From Xanthostigma xanthostigma (lineage: Eukaryota; Arthropoda; Insecta; Raphidioptera; Raphidiidae), in contig OY754470.1 of NCBI GenBank assembly GCA_963575645.1, positions 8,006,501-8,070,500 of the forward strand: a stretch of 64,000 bases of DNA, given 5' to 3'. Positions 63,601 through 64,000 of this stretch are shown here, piece by piece (the stretch's first letter is position 1; each line of letters starts with the position of its first letter). The notes under the pieces are model-generated. The model worked only from the letters and a program-made list of their open reading frames with translations. It did not search any database and was not told the DNA's origin. The position numbers and the translations under genes are program-made.

Positions 63601-63900
63601 ATCAATATTACAAAACCCAGATCGAAACTTTATTTTTTGTAATATTGATTTATAATTTTATTTTTGTCAATATGTTTGAAAAAACTTGGTCGACATTTTT
63701 ATTTATTTGAAGAGTTCTATGTAGACGTTATTCAAAGACTTGGATTTATAAATCCAGTACAAAAATAAGTTCTATTCAGTATTTAATTAAAGTTTAGTTC
63801 AACTCACCTAGCGAAAAGTTCGTTCAACAATCTGACTAGTTCTTCGGCTGTGCATTGATCCGATAGACTCGTGAAACCGCAAATGTCAGCAAACAAAATA
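27347..63900 (-). CDS. membrane adenylate cyclase, type 5/6-like (16 exons, N-terminal part off window)
   Basis: Makes cyclic AMP from ATP at the plasma membrane, normally under G-protein control. Exons in transcript order: 63808-63900, 59406-59552, 45241-45399, 43507-43654, 41624-41721, 39222-39384, 35833-35930, 35119-35203, 33982-34098, 33788-33904, 32538-32701, 31752-31891, 30942-31051, 30074-30293, 29114-29370, 27347-27643. All phases join into 803 residues plus stop. C1a holds both metal aspartates (FADICGFT and LLGDCYY). C2 holds the purine-binding Lys (EKIKSTG) and Asp (QYDIWG), the Asn and Arg of NAVNVASR, and the late Lys of VKGKG, so it should be active. Between them are six helices and a loop with two N-x-T sites. 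The [20 protein letters not shown] stretch and the [13 protein letters not shown] linker point to vertebrate AC5/6 rather than the type 1, 2, 3, 8 or 9 classes. The start, N-terminal helices and promoter lie beyond 64 kb. A possible ATTAAA signal on the minus strand lies near 27164-27159. Confidence 0.92.
27969..28193. repeat. palindrome with about 105-bp imperfect arms
   Basis: TCGCTCCAAAACCTATTTTT on the left mirrors AAAAATAGGTTTTGGAGCGA on the right. The inner match runs to TGGCATCAA / TTGATGCCA around a 12-base centre. In the last adenylate cyclase intron. Confidence 0.85.
28194..28296. repeat. second palindrome directly abutting the first
   Basis: AAACCCGTTGTGCCCGACTA on the left mirrors TAGTCGGGCACAACGGGTTT on the right, with a short AT-rich centre. 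It starts where the previous palindrome ends. Confidence 0.87.
28509..29020. mobile_element. GGCACTTCACATGGC inverted-repeat element, copy 1
   Basis: Ends GCCGGCACTTCACATGGCTA and TAGCCATGTGAAGTGCGACC. The interior repeats TATTTG-rich words. About 90 percent alike to 54271-54788 by eye. Frames across it are not genes. Confidence 0.75.
29114..29370 (-). CDS. adenylate cyclase exon, C2 catalytic core
   Basis: Contains [40 protein letters not shown] and GILDKIQ. The Asp of QYDIWG and the Asn and Arg of NAVNVASR are the base- and phosphate-contact residues. Acceptor TTTTTTCTAG, donor GTACAT. Confidence 0.94.
30074..30293 (-). CDS. adenylate cyclase exon, C2 first half
   Basis: Reads [20 protein letters not shown], then [20 protein letters not shown], then [20 protein letters not shown] and [14 protein letters not shown]. 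The KIKSTG Lys contacts the adenine ring in known C2 domains. Acceptor GATTCACAG, donor GTAAAG. Confidence 0.93.
30390..30720. mobile_element. GTGCGACTAGT-ended element V, copy 1
   Basis: Left end AGTATATTGTGCGACTAGTG is identical to module A of the two-module element. It holds a hairpin (TTGTCGTTTGCCCAC against GTGGGCAATCGACAA). The right end includes CTTTTCCCGCATGAGTAATA. Confidence 0.65.
30942..31051 (-). CDS. adenylate cyclase exon, coiled lead into C2
   Basis: Reads [20 protein letters not shown] then [17 protein letters not shown]. The [18 protein letters not shown] block is the signalling helix before C2. Acceptor TTTTTTCAG, donor GTAAGT. Confidence 0.92.
31347..31496 (+). pseudogene. 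CENP-B/pogo-type helix-turn-helix transposase fragment
   Basis: Forty-nine codons: [20 protein letters not shown] then [20 protein letters not shown] and a stop. This matches the N-terminal DNA-binding half of pogo/Tigger-like transposases and jerky-type proteins (L..D-x-R-x-L-A-Y.. then ..K-x-A-G-x-x-W-x-x-x-F-x-x-R). No DDE domain follows, so it is a relic. It lies in an adenylate cyclase intron on the opposite strand. Confidence 0.68.
31494..31531. repeat. hairpin TGAGCGGCATT
   Basis: TGAGCGGCATT at 31494 mirrors AATGCCGCTCA at 31521-31531, an 11-bp stem with a 16-base loop, right after the transposase relic. Confidence 0.75.
31752..31891 (-). CDS. adenylate cyclase exon, helix 12 into C2
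   Basis: Reads [20 protein letters not shown], then [20 protein letters not shown], then IWKVQATG. The H-x-QQ-E..RLDFxWKxQATG pattern is the classic link from the last helix to C2. Acceptor TTATTTTAG, donor GTAACC. Confidence 0.91.
32028..32468. mobile_element. two-module inverted-repeat element, copy 4 (reverse orientation)
   Basis: Reverse-oriented copy that makes up 441 of the 646 bases of the adenylate cyclase intron 31892-32537. Confidence 0.8.
32538..32701 (-). CDS. adenylate cyclase exon, helices 10-11
   Basis: Reads [20 protein letters not shown], then [20 protein letters not shown], then [13 protein letters not shown]. Two membrane segments followed by an N-x-T sequon (NIT). Acceptor ATTTTTAG, donor GTAAGT. 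The next intron is mostly one inverted-repeat element. Confidence 0.88.
33231..33694. mobile_element. 464-bp inverted-repeat element
   Basis: AATTTTTGACTAATTGCACC CTCT on the left mirrors GAGAGGGTGCAATCAGTCAA AAATTT on the right, continuing through CATCC..TTTATGAATTGC. The interior GGATTTACATTAGAGGCACT resembles eroded CAGTGCCGGATTA hAT ends. Confidence 0.72.
33788..33904 (-). CDS. adenylate cyclase exon, extracellular loop with glycosylation sites
   Basis: Reads [20 protein letters not shown] then [19 protein letters not shown]. Two N-x-T sequons (NLT and NQT) and two Cys lie in the loop between helices 9 and 10, where mammalian cyclases are also glycosylated. Acceptor TTTTCAG, donor GTAAGT. 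Confidence 0.88.
33982..34098 (-). CDS. adenylate cyclase exon, transmembrane helix 9
   Basis: Reads [20 protein letters not shown] then [20 protein letters not shown] basic stretch precedes the helix. Acceptor AACTTTCAG, donor GTAAGT; 39 codons in phase 0. Confidence 0.87.
34346..34430. repeat. 85-bp hairpin with GTGACGTCATAATGGTAA arms
   Basis: GTGACGTCATAATGGTAA mirrors TTTACCATTATGACGTCAC, with a 47-base loop. It contains a CRE-like TGACGTCA in each arm, which may be chance. Confidence 0.78.
34750..34866. repeat. dispersed repeat shared with 41345-41435
   Basis: AGAGCTCCGTTTCCTGAATC then AAAAAACGTAAAATTTGTC and GAACCAACGACGATA occur in both places. Here it ends in a short palindrome ACCAACGACGATAATATAGT CGTTGGT. 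Confidence 0.6.
35119..35203 (-). CDS. adenylate cyclase exon, transmembrane helix 8
   Basis: Reads (L)[19 protein letters not shown] then FIVFSEDFK, a hydrophobic membrane segment. Acceptor CTTTTTCAG, donor GTAAGT. Starts by completing a Leu codon and ends in phase 0. Confidence 0.86.
35325..35522. mobile_element. ACTGGA-rich inverted-repeat element
   Basis: TACATTATTCCAGT occurs at the left and middle, and ACTGGAATAATGTAAACCGG at the right. CCAGT and ACTGG words fill the interior. Confidence 0.6.
35524..35714. mobile_element. right half of the hAT element family at 7621-8383
   Basis: GGTCCGATTTTATA, CAAGAAATGCTTAGGGCATC then AAGGAGTCTTAATCCGGCAC TG match the right half of the element at 7.6 kb. 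The left half is absent. Confidence 0.7.
35833..35930 (-). CDS. adenylate cyclase exon, transmembrane helix 7
   Basis: Reads [20 protein letters not shown] then [12 protein letters not shown]. The hydrophobic run opens the second six-helix cassette. Acceptor TTTTCAG, donor GTAAGT. Confidence 0.88.
36191..36540 (+). mobile_element. non-autonomous Helitron, 350 bp, intact ends
   Basis: Begins TCTATATTAATATATAAAGC after an A and ends GGCGGGACCGCTAG before a T, the Helitron 5'-TC, CTAG-3' pattern without target duplication. Contains the family words CATTTATCGAGGAAGGCTAT and ACACAACATTCATCTTGG. Confidence 0.8.
36541..37103. other. adenylate cyclase intron, nothing recognised
   Basis: Between a Helitron and a palindrome. 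The 82-codon minus-strand frame here has no family resemblance. Confidence 0.4.
37104..37337. repeat. perfect palindrome, 105-bp arms, 24-bp loop
   Basis: Arms 37104-37208 and 37233-37337 are exact complements by my reading, from AAAAAATTTATAGATACTG outward to CATTTTAAATGGTTCATG inward. The right arm runs without a break into a LINE tail. Confidence 0.92.
37338..37545 (+). mobile_element. RTE-type LINE 3' tail
   Basis: Contains TTTCATGATTCTAGGTCAAC GGGAAGTA, CAGACAGACAGACGGACAAC AAAGTGATC and GAGGTACGGAACCCTAAAAA. This run is a widespread 3' end of RTE-like LINEs in insects, especially Lepidoptera in my knowledge. Confidence 0.75.
38186..38812. mobile_element. middle element of a three-level nest
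   Basis: Ends GGGCGTTCGCAAATAACGTG AGGC and GCCTCACGTAATTTATGAAC GCCC. Inside sits the GACGTGATAACG element 38479-38651. Confidence 0.72.
38479..38651. mobile_element. GACGTGATAACG element, copy 4 (short)
   Basis: Internally deleted 173-bp copy, the innermost part of a three-level nest at 38061-38960. Confidence 0.72.
39222..39384 (-). CDS. adenylate cyclase exon, end of C1b
   Basis: Reads [20 protein letters not shown], then [20 protein letters not shown], then [14 protein letters not shown]. The [20 protein letters not shown] run is a hallmark of AC5/6 leading to the second membrane cassette. Acceptor TCCTCCAG, donor GTATGA. Confidence 0.92.
39954..40650. mobile_element. 697-bp element with TTAAGGAGGTTGA ends
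   Basis: TTAAGGAGGTTGAGCCGTT and AACGGATCAACCTCCTTAA are terminal inverted repeats. The interior is AT-rich with no coding. Confidence 0.72.
40683..40985. repeat. dispersed repeat Q, copy 1
   Basis: Shares TTTAGCTTTAGGAAGGTTGG, AAAAAGAAAACCGAA and TCATAGTTTCTTCTCCCGAG with 63100-63395. Confidence 0.65.
41345..41580. repeat. dispersed repeat with TTA microsatellite tail
   Basis: Second copy of 34750-34866, followed by ATAAAATTTATTATTATT and more TTA repeats to about 41570, like a LINE tail. Confidence 0.55.
41624..41721 (-). CDS. adenylate cyclase exon, C1b linker
   Basis: Reads [20 protein letters not shown] then [13 protein letters not shown]. The [12 protein letters not shown] part resembles the conserved C1b stretch NQVSKEMKRMG of AC5/6. 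The acceptor (TTAAAAG) is weak, but an in-frame TAA just upstream excludes a longer exon, and phases on both sides require an exon here. Donor GTAAGT. Confidence 0.8.
41893..43425. mobile_element. 1.5-kb inverted-repeat element containing a Helitron
   Basis: Ends TAGGGTCAAGTTGCCAACAG TGG and CCACTGTTTACAACTTGACC CTA. The interior includes mirrored CAGTGGTTCA..GTATACAGTG words and a complete Helitron at 42309-42893. It begins 171 bases from one cyclase exon and ends 82 bases from another. Confidence 0.7.
42309..42893 (+). mobile_element. non-autonomous Helitron with duplicated 5' half
   Basis: Starts TCATATTAATATTATAAATG after an A and ends with the hairpin region GCGGGCGTAGCCGCGGGTAG CGGCTAG before a T. 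The roughly 150-bp left part (TATTATAAATGCGAATGTAA onward) appears twice in tandem, near 42320 and 42639. Confidence 0.78.
43507..43654 (-). CDS. adenylate cyclase exon, end of C1a
   Basis: Reads (G)[19 protein letters not shown], then [20 protein letters not shown], then [10 protein letters not shown]. The ERNxYLKxHxIETYLI block is the conserved end of the C1a fold. Acceptor TTTATTCAG, donor GTAATT. Ends in phase 0. Confidence 0.92.
44163..44668. repeat. foldback with about 100-bp imperfect arms
   Basis: GATTTTTAAGTTGAATCTTC on the left mirrors GAATCAACTTAAAAATC on the right. The arms continue through TAGAAATCAAATAGACGAAC AAATATTT. The 300-bp middle is unique. Confidence 0.82.
44875..44945. 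repeat. short ATTGTTGC / GCAACAACAACAAT inverted pair
   Basis: Encloses CGTGCCCCCTGTTGGGACGA. It could be a fragment of an LTR or a small element; too little is left to decide. Confidence 0.3.
45241..45399 (-). CDS. adenylate cyclase exon, C1a core
   Basis: Reads (A)[19 protein letters not shown], then [20 protein letters not shown], then [14 protein letters not shown]. Nearly identical in pattern to AC5/6. Acceptor GCAACAG, donor GTAAGT. A 35-bp minisatellite lies about 150 bases upstream in the intron. Confidence 0.93.
45547..46190. repeat. 35-bp minisatellite, about 18 units
   Basis: The unit is GTCGGAACCGCGTGGACAAC plus AATACGCACATTGTT. From 45581 to 46175 the period is exactly 35 with no indels (17 units), plus short edge units. 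Two main variants exist: GTGGACAACAATACGCAC and GTCGACAACGGTACGCAC. Each unit has an inner TTGTTGTC..GACAACAA symmetry. It has no stop codon in several frames, so long frames appear on both strands. GC-rich against the surroundings, in the adenylate cyclase intron. Confidence 0.95.
46191..46290 (+). promoter_or_regulatory. possible core promoter beside the minisatellite
   Basis: TTCTATATAAGCGG at about 46230 is a good TATA box, followed 25-35 bases on by GCAACAGACAGGGGACAGTC AG. With a repeated array upstream this resembles the U3-R part of an LTR, but LTR ends, primer site and coding were not found. Confidence 0.35.
46290..46496. repeat. inverted repeat with about 55-bp arms
   Basis: AGAGAATTAAATTTTCCACA AAAAAGGTTC on the left mirrors the GGACCTTTTTTGTGAGAAAT TTAATTCTCT region on the right. 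An AATAAA lies just before the right arm. Confidence 0.78.
46497..47236. other. adenylate cyclase intron, nothing recognised
   Basis: Ordinary AT-rich sequence with short GC-richer spots. No coding or repeat structure supported. Confidence 0.4.
47676..47763 (-). repeat. tRNA-Leu-like head of element R, copy 1
   Basis: Minus strand reads TAGCCGTGCAGTCTAAGGC (A box), a long variable region and GAGTTCTAATCCC (B box), as in class II tRNAs. The acceptor arms do not pair well, so it is a relic. Confidence 0.6.
47867..47912. repeat. CATA microsatellite
   Basis: About ten tandem ACAT units, part of element R. The corresponding TATG run in the other copy is at 62098-62130. Confidence 0.9.
48271..48520. 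repeat. imperfect tandem repeat, about 80-bp units
   Basis: ACACGACCCCGTAATTGTTT then CCAAACGCCCTTCCCTTTTC ACTG recurs from about 48271, 48352/48377 and 48457. Downstream, GTTTGACACCCCTGTTCTAG at 48540 looks like the end of a CAGGGGTGTCA-type hAT element. Confidence 0.75.
48717..48805 (+). mobile_element. Helitron 3' end, 5'-truncated
   Basis: TAAACTAAGATGAATGTGCG to GGACGGGACCGCTAG matches the right end of 36191-36540. Confidence 0.72.
48820..49245 (+). repeat. LINE/SINE-type 3' repeat split by a hAT element
   Basis: ATAAACCTTTCTCTTGAATC, ATCCGTTCGATAGTTTTTGA and, after the insertion, GACTTTGTTTTATAATATGT. The same series without the insertion is at 50230-50352. Confidence 0.65.
48913..49198. 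mobile_element. 286-bp hAT-type MITE with exact target duplication
   Basis: Ends TAGGGTTACCATATG and CATATGGTAACCCTA. Flanks GGCGGGGC at 48905-48912 and 49199-49206 are identical. The interior repeats the word GCCTGTC several times. Confidence 0.88.
50230..50352 (+). repeat. LINE/SINE-type 3' repeat, uninterrupted copy
   Basis: ATAAACCTTTCTCG, ATCCGTTCCGTAGTTTTTGA, CAGGCAGACAGACGCGG and GACTTTGTTTTATATAC, as at 48820-49245. Confidence 0.62.
50353..51118. repeat. large foldback, one arm longer by about 135 bp
   Basis: ACAGGGTGTCCCATTAAGAA on the left mirrors TTCTTAATGGGACACTCTGT on the right. Inner arms CTACCAGTGGCGTACG.. and AAACCAATGACTCTACAAC.. also mirror. About 135 bases at 50456-50590 have no partner in the right arm. 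Confidence 0.82.
51119..51950. other. adenylate cyclase intron, little recognised
   Basis: A loose inverted pair (CTGACCTAATGCTTTTCGCG near 51275 and CGCGACAAGCTTTTAGGTCA near 51329) forms an imperfect hairpin. Nothing else is supported. Confidence 0.45.
51951..52329. mobile_element. 379-bp element with AAGGCCGCTGCACACGAGGCTAG ends
   Basis: The ends are exact inverted repeats of at least 20 bases. The interior includes GCTAGATTTGCTGTTAGG. The inverted relative at 1-220 is cut by the window edge. No target duplication is clear. Confidence 0.8.
52330..53198. other. adenylate cyclase intron, nothing recognised
   Basis: AT-rich with a TATATATA run near 52757. No coding frame supported. Confidence 0.4.
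53199..53872. mobile_element. 674-bp inverted-repeat element with ATTCG-rich ends
   Basis: GTACATTAGTGACGTAACGA AT on the left mirrors ATTCGTTATATCACTAATGT AC on the right. The interior holds a piece (GGTTTCAATCCGCTTATCCG onward) shared with 55640-55845 and 59215-59396. The 136-codon frame within is a by-product. Confidence 0.7.
54271..54788. mobile_element. GGCACTTCACATGGC inverted-repeat element, copy 2
   Basis: Same orientation and ends as 28509-29020. The right end is altered by a small insertion (CATATTATGAAGTGCC). Its 183-codon minus-strand frame is a by-product. Confidence 0.75.
55433..55845. repeat. dispersed repeat S, copy 1
   Basis: Direct copy of 59018-59396: AATAAGCCGTTATGAAAAGT, GCATATATTTCTT, ACCAAACATCC, GGATTCGGGGGACCTCAAAA, CCCCACTTGTGGGTTGGAA. 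Confidence 0.78.
56333..57187. mobile_element. 855-bp inverted-repeat element with AATGTC words
   Basis: Arms 56333-56520 and 57040-57187 mirror (for example GTCAGCGTTTCATGTTTAT). The outer arms are built of GGGCAATGTC and ATTGTCGACATTGACC words. Element V copy 2 lies inside. Confidence 0.75.
56609..57000. mobile_element. GTGCGACTAGT-ended element V, copy 2 (hairpin absent)
   Basis: Matches 30390-30720, but the 60-base hairpin between GTGCGACTAGT and GTTGCACATAC is missing. Confidence 0.65.
57322..57609 (+). pseudogene. LINE reverse transcriptase C-terminal fragment
   Basis: An intact end of a frame reading [20 protein letters not shown] then [20 protein letters not shown] and NKCKEMLL. The R..D-L-x-x-P..T-x-x-G..S-F..P-x-x-W-N-x-L-P-x-x-I-R pattern is the tail of reverse transcriptases from CR1/jockey-type LINEs. 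The catalytic domain is absent. ATAAAGTCGATTATTATTATT at 57765-57790 is its tail. Confidence 0.75.
57610..57795 (+). mobile_element. LINE 3' UTR and TTA-repeat tail
   Basis: Follows the fragment at 57322-57609, includes a short tandem TCTCATGTTTTGTATATA, and ends AATAAAGTCGATTATTATT. Confidence 0.65.
58028..58072. repeat. GTAC/GTAT microsatellite
   Basis: Tandem GTACGTA/GTATGTAC words. Confidence 0.85.
58326..58390 (+). repeat. tRNA-like SINE head
   Basis: A box TGGCGTAATGGTTATGC and B box GGTTCGATTCC at tRNA-like spacing. The anticodon arm does not fold properly. A T-rich tail follows. Confidence 0.5.
58450..59017. other. adenylate cyclase intron, nothing recognised
   Basis: Strongly AT-rich with T and A runs. 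No frame or repeat supported. Confidence 0.4.
59018..59396. repeat. dispersed repeat S, copy 2, abutting a splice donor
   Basis: Same words as 55433-55845. It ends TGGGTTGGAATGG only about ten bases from the GTAAGT donor of the adenylate cyclase exon 59406-59552. Confidence 0.75.
59406..59552 (-). CDS. adenylate cyclase exon, C1a with second metal Asp
   Basis: Reads (R)[19 protein letters not shown], then [20 protein letters not shown], then [22 protein letters not shown] carries the second catalytic Asp. Acceptor TTTCAG, donor GTAAGT. A dispersed repeat ends within about ten bases of the donor. Confidence 0.92.
59750..59840. repeat. Penelope-type 3' tail fragment
   Basis: CAAATCTTTGATTAACGTCT then TCTTCAATAAATAAAATTAT CGACCAATTTTT matches the tails at 7168-7245 and 63541-63760. 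Confidence 0.6.
59915..60871. mobile_element. foldback-plus-tail element P, copy 2
   Basis: The palindrome is first (about 59915-60394), with the same arms and a loop lengthened by about 95 bases. The tail is on the right (60395-60871), with the two tandem units and an A-rich run. The tail is reversed relative to copy 1 while the loop is not. Confidence 0.82.
61261..61394. mobile_element. 134-bp MITE with CACTAGCCGGATGT ends
   Basis: TTTACACTAGCCGGATGTAG GAACGATTT on the left mirrors AAATCGTTCCGACATCCGGC TAGTGCGAA on the right. Confidence 0.8.
61400..62061. other. adenylate cyclase intron with scattered small inverted words
   Basis: AATCACTGTGATC, GATTTTTCACTGTGATTTTTG and ACAGTGATCACAT recur around 61443-61660. 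The 104-codon frame there shows no family resemblance. Confidence 0.4.
62062..62843. mobile_element. tRNA-headed foldback element R, copy 2
   Basis: Same parts as 47237-47985, with the tRNA-like module and TATG repeats on the left. The central loop CGATGTACGAAAATGTG reads in the same direction as in copy 1. An extra AACAATAATGAATAAAAAAT pair of words extends the inner arms. Confidence 0.82.
62199..62288 (+). repeat. tRNA-Leu-like head of element R, copy 2
   Basis: A box TAGCCGTGCGGTCTAAAGC and B box GGGTTCTAATCCC. The acceptor arms CAGTGTT and CACGCTG pair in six of seven positions. More tRNA-like than copy 1 but embedded in the same element. Confidence 0.62.
63100..63395. repeat. dispersed repeat Q, copy 2, with an inverted piece alongside
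   Basis: Direct copy of 40683-40985. An inverted piece at 62988-63060 (CTCGGAGGAAGAAACTAT then TCATTTGGGGGTCGGAAA) mirrors its end, making a foldback. Confidence 0.65.
63541..63770. repeat. Penelope-type 3' tails in palindrome
   Basis: AAGTAAATAAAATTGTCGAC CAATTCTTTCAAACTATATA TTGAC on the left mirrors GTCAATATGTTTGAAAAAAC TTGGTCGACATTTTTATTTA on the right, with TTACAAAACCCAGATCGAAA CTTT in the middle. Confidence 0.75.
63808..63900 (-). CDS. adenylate cyclase exon, start of C1a
   Basis: Reads [20 protein letters not shown] then [10 protein letters not shown]. It contains the first metal-binding Asp (FAD). The residue after I is Cys, where many homologues have V or E. Acceptor TTTTGCAG, donor GTGAGT. 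The preceding exon is outside the window. Confidence 0.9.
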
Positions 63901-64000
63901 CTGCAAAATAGACAACAAAGTACGTTACAACCAAATGTCACATATCCAATAAAATCAATAGCACAAATGTCTCTAGAGATCATCTTTGATATTAGATATT

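Overview
This is AT-rich nuclear DNA of an animal, almost certainly an insect. Two multi-exon genes with canonical GT-AG introns sit in a dense field of transposable elements. Several dispersed repeats (Helitrons ending CTAG with short 3' hairpins, RTE-type LINE tails ending in the GAGGTACGGAACCC motif, tRNA-headed SINE fragments) resemble families I know best from moth and butterfly genomes. I hold the order (Lepidoptera or a relative) only loosely, because such families move between lineages.

Both genes read on the minus strand. From about 0.98 to 11.4 kb, with a possible untranslated first exon near 15.35 kb, lies an SLC46-type (proton-coupled folate transporter-like) major facilitator gene. 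Eight coding exons were joined by phase-checked splice sites, and its C-terminal exon lies beyond the left edge. From 27.35 kb to the right edge lies the 3' two thirds of a membrane adenylate cyclase of the type 5/6 class. Sixteen exons join in one continuous 803-residue frame: catalytic C1a, C1b linker, the second six-helix membrane cassette with a glycosylated loop, catalytic C2, and stop. The N-terminus and first membrane cassette lie beyond 64 kb. The two genes share orientation, with the cyclase upstream. The 12 kb between them holds no host gene I can recognise.

The remaining sequence is mobile-element material. A Penelope-like retroelement ORF (reverse transcriptase plus GIY-YIG nuclease) sits inside a Helitron at 17.8-20.3 kb. 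hAT elements with exact or near-exact 8-bp target duplications lie at 7.56-8.63 kb (three nested insertions) and 48.9-49.2 kb. There are Helitrons at 36.2 and 42.3 kb, a LINE C-terminal fragment at 57.3 kb, and relic THAP and CENP-B/pogo-type DNA-binding domains at 24.9 and 31.3 kb. Four copies of a two-module inverted-repeat element are present. A 35-bp minisatellite of about 18 units lies at 45.55-46.19 kb.

The strongest unexplained theme is fold-back DNA: more than a dozen long inverted repeats, several perfect or nearly so (90 bp with no loop at 11.7 kb; 105-bp arms at 37.1 kb; 898 bp overall at 25.4 kb). In two unrelated foldback families, each with two copies here, the asymmetric loop keeps one orientation although the module attached to the arms lies on opposite sides. 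The loop appears to have inverted relative to its flank.
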